From positions 62,001-126,000 of the forward strand of contig NZ_WNXC01000009.1 in assembly GCF_014172405.1 (NCBI RefSeq): a DNA stretch of 64,000 bases, written 5' to 3'. The notes beneath the pieces are model-generated. The model saw nothing but the letters and a program-made list of their open reading frames with translations, was not told the origin of the DNA and made no database searches. The position numbers and the translations under genes were made by a program. Positions within the stretch are counted from its first letter, which is position 1; each line of letters begins with the position of its first letter. Shown here one piece after another: positions 9,545-18,520 of the stretch. The DNA comes from Pedobacter gandavensis (lineage in GTDB: Bacteria > Bacteroidota > Bacteroidia > Sphingobacteriales > Sphingobacteriaceae).

Positions 9545-9991
9545 CTAATATTTGAGGATTTGCCGGAGATGATATTCTAAATGGGTTACATAATCATTAA
9601 ACAACCAGGCGATCGTGTGTTGCTCCCCCCCTCCTGTAAGGCATCGTTTTTCCAGATTTTCCAGGTCGATAAAGTGGATCAATTCGACGAGATGGCGATT
9701 ATAAGTACTCCAAAATAAGATGAGCTGTTTACAGTCCATCAATTGATAATGGCTAAAAGCATTCCAATTATTCTGATCATAGACAATAGTTGGCAATGTC
9801 TCAAATTGCGCTCTGACAAAACGTTGGTGATTACAGGTGGCACTATCGATTAAATGCCCAAGGATTTCTTTCTTACTCCATTTATCAGGTAATGGTTTAT
9901 ACGAAAGCTCAGTTTCCGAAAGTTCAGTAAGTAGCGAAGGAATGGTATCACACAAATAGATCAGCCTTTCCAGTTGCAAAGAATTTTTCAT
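9545..9991 (-). CDS. DinB-like four-helix protein
   Basis: A small protein (148 residues) of the DinB/YfiT-like superfamily, metal-binding four-helix bundles. Typical features are the PDKWSKKEILGHLIDSA stretch, with a histidine on helix 2, and the closing THLEYHLRQIL with two more histidines. Together these would form the metal triad. Members include thiol-dependent transferases and many proteins of unknown role, and no substrate can be named. ATG codons at 10015 and 9991 are both in frame. I chose 9991 because the family N-terminus begins there. Confidence 0.8.
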   Translation of the reverse strand: MKNSLQLERLIYLCDTIPSLLTELSETELSYKPLPDKWSKKEILGHLIDSATCNHQRFVRAQFETLPTIVYDQNNWNAFSHYQLMDCKQLILFWSTYNRHLVELIHFIDLENLEKRCLTGGGEQHTIAWLFNDYVTHLEYHLRQILKY

Positions 9992-10389
9992 ACCGTAAAA
10001 TAAAAGAAATAACATAAATAGAAATATTTATTTCCATCAAAAACGAAGATCATTTTTAGAAGTTTTCTTCTAAAATTTTAAAAAACGCAAGGCTAATTCT
10101 AAAAAACATGCTCATTTTAAGCCCATTTTCCGGTTGTTTTTACCTGCTTAAAACCGCTATCTGTTTTGCTATTGTTTTGCTTTTCTTTTGCTATTGTTTT
10201 GCTACTGTTTTCCCTGAGCAAAACAAAGGCAAAACAATAGCAAAATTGAAACAAGTAAATTTATGGACTAATTACGGCGGCTACTCAGATTAACTACTAG
10301 TTAAAACAAAAGCATAGGATAAAAAAATCAGGAAGGGATCAAATGATTCTTTAAACCGACATCTAAGAAATTATATAGAACACAATGGA
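9992..10389. other. gene-free region holding a hairpin and an 11-base repeat array
   Basis: These 398 bases separate a DinB-like gene and a TetR gene, both on the minus strand. They contain a nine-base A/T-rich hairpin (TTTTAGAAG and its complement, near 10054-10075) and the repeat array listed separately. The 61-codon open frame across the array (10108-10293) is not called as a gene, because the 11-base repeat unit is not a multiple of three. Confidence 0.6.
10164..10245. repeat. inverted array of 11-base tandem repeats
   Basis: Four head-to-tail units of consensus TTTTGCTATTG occupy 10164-10207. After five bases, three units in the opposite orientation occupy 10213-10245. A 17-base stretch at 10164-10180 recurs exactly at 10186-10202 and again, inverted, at 10229-10245. 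As RNA or single-stranded DNA this could fold into a long hairpin. I see no other copy in the window. Confidence 0.9.
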
Positions 10390-11031
10390 TTAATCGGCAA
10401 ATGCCCAGTCCACAATTTGTGCTATGGCTTCCAATATTTCCTCCTCGCCATCTTTAGAATTTAAATCTATCCCACAAATAGTGGACTCATTTTTTTTAGC
10501 ATGCAAAATCATATAATAGATACCACTTACCAATATGGCCGTAATGGCTTTGATACTCTTTTTACTTCCGGCAAACATCGGTTCGGCTTTTTCCAGGAGT
10601 AGGCTCCCGATTTCCTCCCTTAATTGGCAAACACTATTGAGCAAGCTGTTTCTTTCGGTGACTTCCCATAAAATGATGGAACGCATTGCTTCATGGGTAT
10701 TAAAATATTCATAATGCCCTCTCAGCAGATTTACAATCAATTTTTTCAAAGATTCTTTATCTGTTTCCCCATCGGCCTCGATTTTCACTTCAGCAGCCTT
10801 TGCTATCCAGTAATCATTTTTCAGCACATAAGCTTCCACCAATTGATCCAAGCCACCAAAATAACGATAAATCAAAACCTTACTTACCTCTGCTTCCTTA
10901 GCAACAACATTAAGTCCAAGTCCTTTGTAACCCTTTTTCTTGATGATTGATCCCACTGCATCAACAAGTCTTTGCATCGTTTCACTCTTGTTTTTTACAT
11001 GGCTGGAAACATTTTTATAATTCAGCGTCAT
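10390..11031 (-). CDS. TetR/AcrR family transcriptional regulator
   Basis: A 213-residue DNA-binding regulator. The N-terminal helix-turn-helix is seen at about residues 20-65 (TMQRLVDAVGSIIKKKGYKGLGLN, then VAKEAEVSKVLIYRYFGGLDQLVEAY). The rest is the helical ligand-binding domain, with no recognisable ligand. The frame is open upstream to 11130, but that part is hydrophobic and atypical. ATG at 11031 (MTLNYKN) gives the normal domain layout. No obvious target gene is adjacent; the acetyltransferase and esterase upstream run in the same direction. Confidence 0.85.
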   Translation of the reverse strand: MTLNYKNVSSHVKNKSETMQRLVDAVGSIIKKKGYKGLGLNVVAKEAEVSKVLIYRYFGGLDQLVEAYVLKNDYWIAKAAEVKIEADGETDKESLKKLIVNLLRGHYEYFNTHEAMRSIILWEVTERNSLLNSVCQLREEIGSLLLEKAEPMFAGSKKSIKAITAILVSGIYYMILHAKKNESTICGIDLNSKDGEEEILEAIAQIVDWAFAD

Positions 11032-11218
11032 TACGATAATTTTATAATTTAGAAATCGAGGGTTTATGGTCAACATGATCAGGCAAAATAACACACCGAT
11101 GAGTATAACCATCAACCCTTCATAAAACATTAAGATTTTAAGTCTAAATCTACACTCAATTTTCGTTAAATTGATCCTAAGCGTTATATTTTAGAGATAG
11201 AGACTAAAGCTCAAAGGA

Positions 11219-11719
11219 TTAGTAATCCAGCTTTAAACCATATACCCGGAGAATTTCGCCTGCTTGTGTGATTTCCTTTTCAAATGTCATCCCTAATTTC
11301 TCCAGGAGACGGATAGAACGAACATTGTCCGGTAAAGTAGTGGCCAATATTCTGGAATGTGCCGCAAGGATTTCCGGCTCTTTCAACAAGGCCCATGCCG
11401 CTTCATAAGCATAGCCCTTTCCGCTATATGCCGGAAGAAAAGCGAAGCCGATATCATGGTTCGGCAGATAATCTCTTTTGATCAGTGTCAAGACCCCTAC
11501 AGTCGTATTTGAGGAATGTAGCTTGACCATGAAGTAGGTTACATTTGGCGTGTCTATAATTTTCTGGATATAAACCAGGGCAGCTTGTAAATCAGGCACA
11601 TTCCGGTCGCCAATAAATTGCTTCCAGCCAGGAGTATTGACCAATTCCAGCAAAAATGGCGCGTCATTTAAGGTCAGCGGCCCCAAAGAAAGATTGGAAG
11701 TAAGGATAGGCATCTTCAT
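11219..11719 (-). CDS. GNAT family N-acetyltransferase (RimJ/RimL-like)
   Basis: A 166-residue acetyltransferase of the GNAT fold, closest in pattern to RimJ/RimL-type proteins. Seen are LGPLTLNDAPFLLELVN at the start and the acetyl-CoA-binding stretch FLPAYSGKGYAYEAAWALL at about 90-110. The closing VRSIRLLEKLGMTFEK is typical of the group. The acceptor substrate is unknown. It starts six bases after the stop of the esterase gene, so the two are co-transcribed, but this need not mean a common pathway. Confidence 0.85.
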   Translation of the reverse strand: MKMPILTSNLSLGPLTLNDAPFLLELVNTPGWKQFIGDRNVPDLQAALVYIQKIIDTPNVTYFMVKLHSSNTTVGVLTLIKRDYLPNHDIGFAFLPAYSGKGYAYEAAWALLKEPEILAAHSRILATTLPDNVRSIRLLEKLGMTFEKEITQAGEILRVYGLKLDY

Positions 11720-11725
11720 AGCTAA

Positions 11726-12556
11726 TTATTTTTTAGGATTGAAAAGCTCAAAGCCTTTGTACAATGCATTGTGTAATACATTCGCATGGTTCCCCTCTGG
11801 GAAGAAAGCGAAATGAACTTCTAAATTGGTCGCCTTTAACGTTTCTGCTAATTTTTTAGCATCACCTTCCATCACGGCTCCTTCCTTACCTACTGCCACA
11901 TAAACTTTGATCTTTTGCGCAGGTAATGATTTTAACAAGCTTGGTGCTTTAGCTAATAAGGATTCGTTATCCCACCATAAACTTGGGCTCACAATCATGT
12001 ATTGATTGAAGAGTGATGGCGATTTTAACAGGACTTCTGTAGCTAGTAATCCTCCTAAACTTTGTCCGGCAAGCATTTTATCCCCACTGGTTTTATAGTT
12101 TTTCTCGATATATGGTTGAAGCTCTTTTCCGATAAAACTGATGAACTTTGCCGATTGCCCTGTTGTAGGATAATCTTTTTTATCTTTAGCAATAGTCGTA
12201 GGAAAAGTAAAATCTCTTTTTCTATCTACATTGGCTATTCCAACAACAATTGCCGCCGGCATAGTTTCTGTCATGGTTAAAAACTGAACCAATCCAGCCA
12301 CATGGATAAAATCTTCGTTTGCAGAGCCATCCAACAAGTAAATTACCGGATAAGTTTTTGCAGAATCCGGATGATAGCCATCTGGCAGATAAACATTAAG
12401 TGTCCTACTTTCCCCTAAGATCTTCGATTTAATTTTATTGATTTTACCAATAGAAAACGAGTTGTTTTCCATTTTTTGAGCGGTTTGATGTTGCTGGGCA
12501 GTCGCATTATTGAGTGTCAACAGTGACAACATCAACATAGAGAATAGGTATTTCAT
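11726..12556 (-). CDS. exported esterase, alpha/beta hydrolase (Fes/esterase D type)
   Basis: A 276-residue alpha/beta hydrolase with an N-terminal signal peptide (cleavage near ATAQQ, residues 18-22). It resembles the putative esterase family that includes ferric-enterobactin esterases and esterase D. The nucleophile elbow is AGQSLGG with S166, and the likely catalytic histidine is in EGNHANV near the C-terminus. It probably hydrolyses ester bonds in the periplasm. Siderophore hydrolysis is possible but no siderophore genes are nearby. It is the first gene of a pair with the downstream GNAT gene. Confidence 0.85.
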   Translation of the reverse strand: MKYLFSMLMLSLLTLNNATAQQHQTAQKMENNSFSIGKINKIKSKILGESRTLNVYLPDGYHPDSAKTYPVIYLLDGSANEDFIHVAGLVQFLTMTETMPAAIVVGIANVDRKRDFTFPTTIAKDKKDYPTTGQSAKFISFIGKELQPYIEKNYKTSGDKMLAGQSLGGLLATEVLLKSPSLFNQYMIVSPSLWWDNESLLAKAPSLLKSLPAQKIKVYVAVGKEGAVMEGDAKKLAETLKATNLEVHFAFFPEGNHANVLHNALYKGFELFNPKK

Positions 12557-12572
12557 AAATAGGTGTTTTTTC

Positions 12573-12601
12573 CAAAATTATAAATCATTTGACATAAACA
12601 A
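12573..12601 (-). promoter_or_regulatory. possible promoter of the esterase-GNAT pair
   Basis: On the minus strand there is TTG (12599-12601), an 18-base spacer and TAATTTTG (12573-12580), just upstream of the start at 12556. The spacer is one or two bases shorter than usual. Confidence 0.5.
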
Positions 12602-12665
12602 ACCAATATCCAGGATTTAACTGTTTAATTTGCGCAGGTAATTTTCTAATTTATCTATCCTATAA

Positions 12666-13616
12666 ATGAACAAAACAATCAAAAAACTAACCGTTATTGG
12701 ACTTGGAGGCGTCGGTGGTTATTTCGGCTTTAAACTTGCCCAACGCTATTCAAATTCAGAAGAATTAAACGTTTCTTTTGTGGCCAGAGGAGAGACCTAT
12801 ACCACCGTTAAGGAGAAAGGATTAACCTTACTTTCTCCGGAACATGAAAATCCTATCGCCCATCCCGCAGCAATTTATCAGCAGCTTACCGATATCCCTA
12901 CTCCTGAGGTACTGCTCATCTGTGTCAAGGAATATGACCTTGAAAAGGTCTGTCTGGAATTAAAAGATAAAGTCAATGCGCATACGGTGATGCTACCTTT
13001 AATGAATGGCGTGGATATTTATGAAAGAATCCGAAAAGTCATTACCAATGGCATTGTACTTCCTGCCTGCGTTTATGTGGCTTCCCATATTAAAGAAAAA
13101 GGTATTGTGGAACATAAAGGGAATGCAGGTAAAATTGTGCTCGGCAATGACCCTCAAAATCCGGCTTATGATGCACAGGAATTGGTGGATCTCATGAAAT
13201 CTGCTGGAATTGACATCCAATACAAAACAGATGCTTTTCCTGATATCTGGACAAAATTCTTCTTCATTGCCAGCTTCGGACTTGTTTCCGCAAGGTATAG
13301 CCGTTCGATCGGGCAAATTATTGAAACACCTGAATTACAGCAGAGAGCCAGCTTGATTATGGAAGAAATCAAGGCCATTGCGATAAAGAAAAACATTCAA
13401 ATCCCTGCAGAGATCATCGCAAATACTTTTCAGAAAGCAGCAACTTTCCCTTATGCTACGCCCACTTCTTTACAGCTGGATGTGCAGGCTGGAAAAGAAT
13501 ACACGGAACTCGAATTGTTTGCCGGAGCCATTATGGATTATGGAAAATCCCTGGGCCTTCCTGTTTTGGAAAGCACCAGGATTTATGAAGAGATAAAAGC
13601 AGGATTGATCCGTTAA
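12666..13616 (+). CDS. ketopantoate reductase family protein (PanE/ApbA-like)
   Basis: A 316-residue NADPH-dependent reductase of the 2-dehydropantoate 2-reductase family. The Rossmann motif is GLGGVGGYFGFKLA at residues 13-26, and an N-terminal sheet and C-terminal all-helical domain are evident. The canonical role is reduction of 2-dehydropantoate to pantoate in coenzyme A synthesis, but paralogues of other function are common in this family. No other pan gene is in view, so the symbol is left blank. Its stop codon overlaps that of the convergent MFS gene in a shared TTAA. Confidence 0.82.
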   Translation: MNKTIKKLTVIGLGGVGGYFGFKLAQRYSNSEELNVSFVARGETYTTVKEKGLTLLSPEHENPIAHPAAIYQQLTDIPTPEVLLICVKEYDLEKVCLELKDKVNAHTVMLPLMNGVDIYERIRKVITNGIVLPACVYVASHIKEKGIVEHKGNAGKIVLGNDPQNPAYDAQELVDLMKSAGIDIQYKTDAFPDIWTKFFFIASFGLVSARYSRSIGQIIETPELQQRASLIMEEIKAIAIKKNIQIPAEIIANTFQKAATFPYATPTSLQLDVQAGKEYTELELFAGAIMDYGKSLGLPVLESTRIYEEIKAGLIR

Positions 13617-15208
13617 AATCCTGCTGCTGCCGGCCTTTTGCCCTTTAAATTGATCATCGTTTTACTGATGACCGGTTGAAGGGCAATCAGCACGATGCTA
13701 AACAAGCAAAGCACTGCGATCATCTCATAATAGTTCACACAAAATTGAAGAAACGCTTGTTTCTGTACCGCTTTATTTAATAATCCAACCGCTACTTTTG
13801 CCGCTTCATCCTTTAACATCCCATGACTGGATAAGGCGTTCTGATAGCCGGCTAATCGTTCTGAAATACCCAAATCCAATAGCGACAAGCCACTTCTCAT
13901 GTCATTATTATGGCTACCTTTAAAGTAGAGCTGGAAATAGTTGATCAATGCCAGACTCAGGCTAAATGCCGAGAAACGTACAAATATCCCCACCGATGCT
14001 GCAGATTGGCTCATTTGAGCAGGCACGGCGGATACGATAAACATCACGATTGGAGACATGACCATTCCTGCGCCCAGACCTTGAAGGAAGAGCGGAAGGA
14101 TAAACGTTTCTGCATCGGCTTCCGTCGCAAATAAAAAGCACATCACGGTAAAGAACACCATGAGCAAAGCAAATCCGGTAATCCACAATACCCGCAGCAT
14201 CTTTTGTCCGATTAAAAAGCGAATCGCAATGCAAGAGCCGGCAATAATCCCCAGAATATTAAAAATCATGAGTTGATTGGCATGTAAAGAATCCATCCCC
14301 AGAACCGTAATAAAATAGGTACTGGTTAAGGAAAAAGCACCGCGAATCAGGTATAAAATCAATAGAAAAACAATCCCTATGCTAAAGTTTCGGTATTTAA
14401 AAACGGAAAGATCTACGGTAGGACGCTTAGACGCTTTTTGTCTGAGGAGAGAAAGTACAAACAGACTAATGGCGGCAAGTATACTGTAAACAATGCTTTT
14501 ATCTTCCAGCCAATCCTTCTGCTGGCCATAAATTAACACATAGGCAATCAGGATTAACATCACTGCAAAAAGTAAAAAACTTGCCCAATCCAATTGATAC
14601 AAAGGCTTTTTACGCATCAGGTGAACCCTGTTCAAAATAAAAAACAGCAAAGCTGCACTGGGCATAAAGCAAAAAATAATCGCTTTATATAAAACATTGT
14701 ATTCAAAGTTCTCTACTATCGGGGCCGCAAACAATGCCGTTACGGGAGATACACAAAGGATCATTCCATAGAATATAGTATAGCCTACCTCCCTGGAATG
14801 TTCAGATTTTAATCTTCCGAACAATAAGGTTAAACAGATAGAGGTAATGCCACAATTGACGATTCCCTGTAAAAATCTAAAAATAAAAACCAGATATATC
14901 TCACGGGTATGGTAACATAAATAAGCGATCAGGATTTCCAATACAATACAGATCAACAGGTAATCTTTAGTGATGATACGCTCAAAAAACCTGCGTTCTA
15001 CCCCTGCAAAACTGGCTACTGCAGCGTAAAACAGCAATAAGGAGAATTGCACATCGGCAGGTTCCATGCCATAGTACCCGGCCGCAGCGGTTCCATCAGC
15101 AGTGGATAGGGCGAATAGTAACACCGAAGACAGCAGCAACAACAGAATACTTGTTCTGATGAGCCATTCGGGTACCCAGGATTTAAAAATGGGAATCGCT
15201 TTACTCAT
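13613..15208 (-). CDS. MFS drug efflux transporter, EmrB/DHA2 type
   Basis: A 531-residue inner-membrane protein with about 14 hydrophobic segments, the layout of the DHA2 (EmrB/QacA) drug:proton antiporters. It shows the weak motif variants usual in Bacteroidota members. With the HlyD-like adaptor and TolC-like channel encoded just upstream it should form a tripartite pump across both membranes. It overlaps the adaptor gene by eight bases, which fits tight coupling of translation. The substrate is unknown. Convergent with the PanE-like gene. Confidence 0.88.
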   Translation of the reverse strand: MSKAIPIFKSWVPEWLIRTSILLLLLSSVLLFALSTADGTAAAGYYGMEPADVQFSLLLFYAAVASFAGVERRFFERIITKDYLLICIVLEILIAYLCYHTREIYLVFIFRFLQGIVNCGITSICLTLLFGRLKSEHSREVGYTIFYGMILCVSPVTALFAAPIVENFEYNVLYKAIIFCFMPSAALLFFILNRVHLMRKKPLYQLDWASFLLFAVMLILIAYVLIYGQQKDWLEDKSIVYSILAAISLFVLSLLRQKASKRPTVDLSVFKYRNFSIGIVFLLILYLIRGAFSLTSTYFITVLGMDSLHANQLMIFNILGIIAGSCIAIRFLIGQKMLRVLWITGFALLMVFFTVMCFLFATEADAETFILPLFLQGLGAGMVMSPIVMFIVSAVPAQMSQSAASVGIFVRFSAFSLSLALINYFQLYFKGSHNNDMRSGLSLLDLGISERLAGYQNALSSHGMLKDEAAKVAVGLLNKAVQKQAFLQFCVNYYEMIAVLCLFSIVLIALQPVISKTMINLKGKRPAAAGF

Positions 15209-16262
15209 GGTCTTTTTTAATGTGAACCGTTGCGCTCATTCCTGCATTTAAATTGGTTAATGCTGCTGTAGCACCTTCTAACCTGATCCTTACAGGAATA
15301 CGTTGGGCAATTTTCACAAAATTTCCGGTTGCATTGTCTGGAGGTAATAAAGAAAATCTGGAACCTGTGGCTGCAGAAAGCGATTCAATCTTTCCTGAAA
15401 AAGACTGACCCGGAAAAGCATCTACTTCAATATTTACAGGCTCACCAACATACATTTTTCCGATTTGTGTCTCTTTAAAATTGGCAATCACCCATTTTCC
15501 AGCATCTTTATCTACGATATAAGCAATTGTTTGTCCGCTTTGCACCAATTGACCTGGCTGAATGGTTCTTCTACCCATTTTACCATTATAAGGGGCTAAA
15601 ATCACGGTGTAAGAAGTATTCAAATGGTTTCTTTTTAATACCGCATCTCTACGTTGAATTTCAGAAACCAAAACTTCCGACTGCGCTTTAATGTCATTGG
15701 TTTTAGAAATTGCTGCCGCATAATCTTCTTCTGCGGCAGCATATTCTGCCTGTGCCACTTCCAGCATACTTTGCATACTTTCTAATTGCTGGCGTGTGGC
15801 AGACTCTGCTTCAAAGAGTTTTTTATAACGGTCATAATCTGCTTGTTGCTTCCATAGTTTCGCTTTGGCTGCGCCAATTTTTGCTTTACTTGCAGCAGCA
15901 ACCGTACTTGCCGTTTGGACATTACTTTGTAATACGGAAACCTGAGCTTTTGCATTAGAAAGTGAAGCTGCCGCTTCATCTTGTTGTACCGTATAATCGC
16001 TATCGTCAATAACGACCAGCGTATCCCCTTTTTTTACTTCTTGATTCTCGATGTAGCGAACTGTTTTAATATAACCATTTACCCTTGCGGTAACCGGATT
16101 GATATATTCTTCTACCTGTGCATCATTGGTTTCTTCGAAGCGCAAATAGGTAAAGACCGTACGCCCACCCCATACCAGGAGCACCACCATAACTATGGCA
16201 GCAATGACCGTCGTGACTACTGAAATTCTTTTATCTGTTTTATTTTGTGTTTGCGTGCTCAT
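15201..16262 (-). CDS. HlyD/EmrA family periplasmic adaptor
   Basis: A 353-residue membrane fusion protein. It has one N-terminal membrane span (about residues 15-35). The half-lipoyl domain is seen in PVTARVNGYIKTVRYIENQEVKKGDTLVVID. A long alanine-rich alpha-helical hairpin follows (about 80-200), and then the barrel domain, with VILAPYNGKMGRRTIQPGQLV. It links the MFS transporter to the outer-membrane channel. It is the middle gene of the efflux operon: one base separates it from the TolC-like gene, and it overlaps the MFS gene. Confidence 0.92.
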   Translation of the reverse strand: MSTQTQNKTDKRISVVTTVIAAIVMVVLLVWGGRTVFTYLRFEETNDAQVEEYINPVTARVNGYIKTVRYIENQEVKKGDTLVVIDDSDYTVQQDEAAASLSNAKAQVSVLQSNVQTASTVAAASKAKIGAAKAKLWKQQADYDRYKKLFEAESATRQQLESMQSMLEVAQAEYAAAEEDYAAAISKTNDIKAQSEVLVSEIQRRDAVLKRNHLNTSYTVILAPYNGKMGRRTIQPGQLVQSGQTIAYIVDKDAGKWVIANFKETQIGKMYVGEPVNIEVDAFPGQSFSGKIESLSAATGSRFSLLPPDNATGNFVKIAQRIPVRIRLEGATAALTNLNAGMSATVHIKKDHE

Positions 16263-16263
16263 G

Positions 16264-17604
16264 TTATAGATTTCCTACAGCTTTTTCTAATTGATAATAT
16301 TGTATTTTGGCATTTACTTTTGCAGTCGTCAGTTCAAAACGAGATTGTAAAAGTTGGGTTTCGGCATCCAGCAGATCTGTCAACAAAGACAGCTGATTGA
16401 AATAGGTATTCTGAACGATACGATAACTTTCTGCAGCTTGCTTAATGTTTTCATTTGCCACTTCTATCCGCTTCAAAGATTCTGTATAACGGATATAGTT
16501 TTCTTGTACTTCCTGGCGGATATTATCTTTAACTGCTTCGTCTTCTACTTCCTGCTGATGCAGCTTAATTTCAGCTACTTTCACCTTGTGTTTATTGGTA
16601 TAGAAGGCAGAGATAGGAACCTTCAATTTGATCCCAGCCATTCCATTGCTATAAGGAGCAAGTGCATAAGGAACAAACTGGATCTGTGGATAGGCCAACA
16701 TATATTCTCCGAATAAACCAACTGAGGGAAGGACATTAGATTTCACCTGTTTCAATTTCAATGCTCCAAGTTTTTGTTCTTTTTCAGAAATCTGAAGCTT
16801 AAAAGAATTCGATTGTCCGGCAGCCAGATAATTAGCCAATCCTTTAATTAAAACCGGATCAGTTTCATTTTCAGAAATCAATGGTTTTAAAGGCGTATCA
16901 TCGGCTCTGCCAATCAGCAGATTGAGTTTTTGTTCTGCAATATGAATGCTGTTTTCAATTTCTGTCAACATCATTCTTTGTTTCGACAAACGCAGTTCTG
17001 CACGCAACACGTCACTTTTAAGCACCGTTCCATTTTTATACAACACATTAATTTCATGAAGTTGTTTTTCACGATCCTTGATGTCTTGCAGGAGCAAGGT
17101 TTTATAAGACTGATTGCGGTATACATCATAAAAATAAACTGCAGCCAGGAAATGAATTTCCTGTTTACTTAGGTTCTTTTTAGCAATGGCCAGTTCATTT
17201 TCTGTCTTTGAGGCCGCAATTTCACGGTTAGTTTTCCCACCATTGTAGAGGTTCAGGTAAGCATCACCAGATACTTTGTAGTATTTTGGCTCTACCGGAT
17301 ATTGTGAAGGCGTATGAAACAAACCATTTTCATAAATTGGCATTTTGAAGATATGCGCCAATACGCCATTTGCTTCGATTTCCGGCAGTCTTTCTGAGCG
17401 GGCAACTTTGATGCTGGCTTCGGAAGCCAATACTTCCAAATTGTTCATTTGGATCTTCCTGCTATTGCTGTCTGTAAGTTGCCAAACCTGGCTGATAGAA
17501 AGTGGTTTTTCCGGGTCCACCTGCCCCTGTGCATGGGTAAAAAGAGAGGATAAAAGAAGGGTCATACAGCCCATGAATGTTCTTTTATACGAGCTAAAAT
17601 TCAT
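16264..17604 (-). CDS. TolC family outer-membrane efflux channel
   Basis: A 446-residue outer-membrane factor with a signal peptide ending near THAQGQ. The two TolC-type repeats are seen as paired long helices with heptad patterns (about 35-230 and 240-440). It provides the exit duct of the tripartite pump. It is the first gene of the operon, reading away from the AraC regulator at 17690 across an 85-base gap. The closing stretch with LLDAETQLLQSRFELTTAKVN is family-typical. Confidence 0.9.
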   Translation of the reverse strand: MNFSSYKRTFMGCMTLLLSSLFTHAQGQVDPEKPLSISQVWQLTDSNSRKIQMNNLEVLASEASIKVARSERLPEIEANGVLAHIFKMPIYENGLFHTPSQYPVEPKYYKVSGDAYLNLYNGGKTNREIAASKTENELAIAKKNLSKQEIHFLAAVYFYDVYRNQSYKTLLLQDIKDREKQLHEINVLYKNGTVLKSDVLRAELRLSKQRMMLTEIENSIHIAEQKLNLLIGRADDTPLKPLISENETDPVLIKGLANYLAAGQSNSFKLQISEKEQKLGALKLKQVKSNVLPSVGLFGEYMLAYPQIQFVPYALAPYSNGMAGIKLKVPISAFYTNKHKVKVAEIKLHQQEVEDEAVKDNIRQEVQENYIRYTESLKRIEVANENIKQAAESYRIVQNTYFNQLSLLTDLLDAETQLLQSRFELTTAKVNAKIQYYQLEKAVGNL

Positions 17605-17689
17605 ATAGATTATTTAATGCTACAAATTTCGGCTAAGTATTCTTTCTTTATTTTATCTAAAGTGACATATATTTGTTCAAACCAGCCAT

Positions 17690-18520
17690 ATGGATCAGAA
17701 CAGTAAAGAAAGCCTATTATCGGCAATAGATGAGCACCCTCAAAGCACGTATGTGTGGCATAGCAAGTTTGAAGACCGTTTTCGTCACCATCAACATGTA
17801 AAGGGACAGCTAACTTATGTGGAAGGCGGCGTGATTTTTCTATATGCGAACGACAAATCTTACTTTCTACCTGGGCGTCATTACCTATGGATTCCTGCCG
17901 GGATGGCACACCATTTAGAACATCGCTATCGTTCTGCGGTGGTACGAAATATATATTTTGCACCTACATCGGAAAACCAGGATCCTTTTTATGATAAGAT
18001 CGGCATTTACCCGGTCAACAATTTGTTATTGGAAATGCTCAAATATTCGGAGCACTGGAATGGAAGTATCGCTCCTGGAACACCGGAATACGGTTTCTTA
18101 AATACCCTAAAAAACATCCTGCCAGACATCAGTAAGCATCCCTTACCGATTGTGGTGCCAACCACAGACAATGAACGCATCAGGCCAGCTTTACAGTACA
18201 TTCATCAGCATTTATCTGAAGAACTGACCTTAGCTGGTATTGCCGCAGCTACAGGCTTTTCTGAACGTACCTTATCCAGAATATTCCTGGCTTCCCTGGA
18301 CATATCTTTTTTTCAATACCTGAAGCTAGTGAGGATCACTAAAGCGATGGAAAAGTTATTGGAAAGCGATCTAACCATTAGTGAGATCGCTTATGAAGTA
18401 GGTTATGATAGCATCTCCTCTTTTAGCAACACCTTTTTCAAGATGACTGGAAGGAGACCCTCTTCATTTAAAGAATTAAAAAAAGCCAGCCTGGGCCAGG
18501 ATTCAGAAACTACGCAGTAG
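17690..18520 (+). CDS. AraC family transcriptional regulator
   Basis: A 276-residue regulator with an N-terminal cupin-like sensor (HHQHVKGQLTYVEGG and PGRHYLWIPAGMAHHLEHR near residues 30-85). The C-terminal half is the double helix-turn-helix AraC domain (about 165-265), ending with ISEIAYEVGYDSISSFSNTFFKMTGRRPSSF. It is divergent from the efflux operon and very likely controls it, probably sensing a small molecule. A TATATTTG element lies at 17668-17675, 14 bases before the ATG, without a matching upstream TTG. The 3' end overlaps the convergent acetyltransferase gene by 11 bases. Confidence 0.9.
   Translation: MDQNSKESLLSAIDEHPQSTYVWHSKFEDRFRHHQHVKGQLTYVEGGVIFLYANDKSYFLPGRHYLWIPAGMAHHLEHRYRSAVVRNIYFAPTSENQDPFYDKIGIYPVNNLLLEMLKYSEHWNGSIAPGTPEYGFLNTLKNILPDISKHPLPIVVPTTDNERIRPALQYIHQHLSEELTLAGIAAATGFSERTLSRIFLASLDISFFQYLKLVRITKAMEKLLESDLTISEIAYEVGYDSISSFSNTFFKMTGRRPSSFKELKKASLGQDSETTQ

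Noticed and set aside
10164..10245. possible CRISPR array
   Set aside because: Units are 11 bases, directly adjacent without spacers, and half are inverted. No cas genes are nearby.
10108..10293. 61-codon open frame across the 11-base repeat array
   Set aside because: Its middle consists of repeats with an 11-base period, which would shift frame at each unit. The product is low-complexity and has no likely start signal.
11032..11130. N-terminal extension of the TetR regulator
   Set aside because: The extra 33 residues are hydrophobic and not part of the TetR domain; the ATG at 11031 gives the usual layout.
13613..17604. idea that the efflux operon is horizontally acquired
   Set aside because: Codon use and base composition look like the neighbours, and there are no mobile-element traces.
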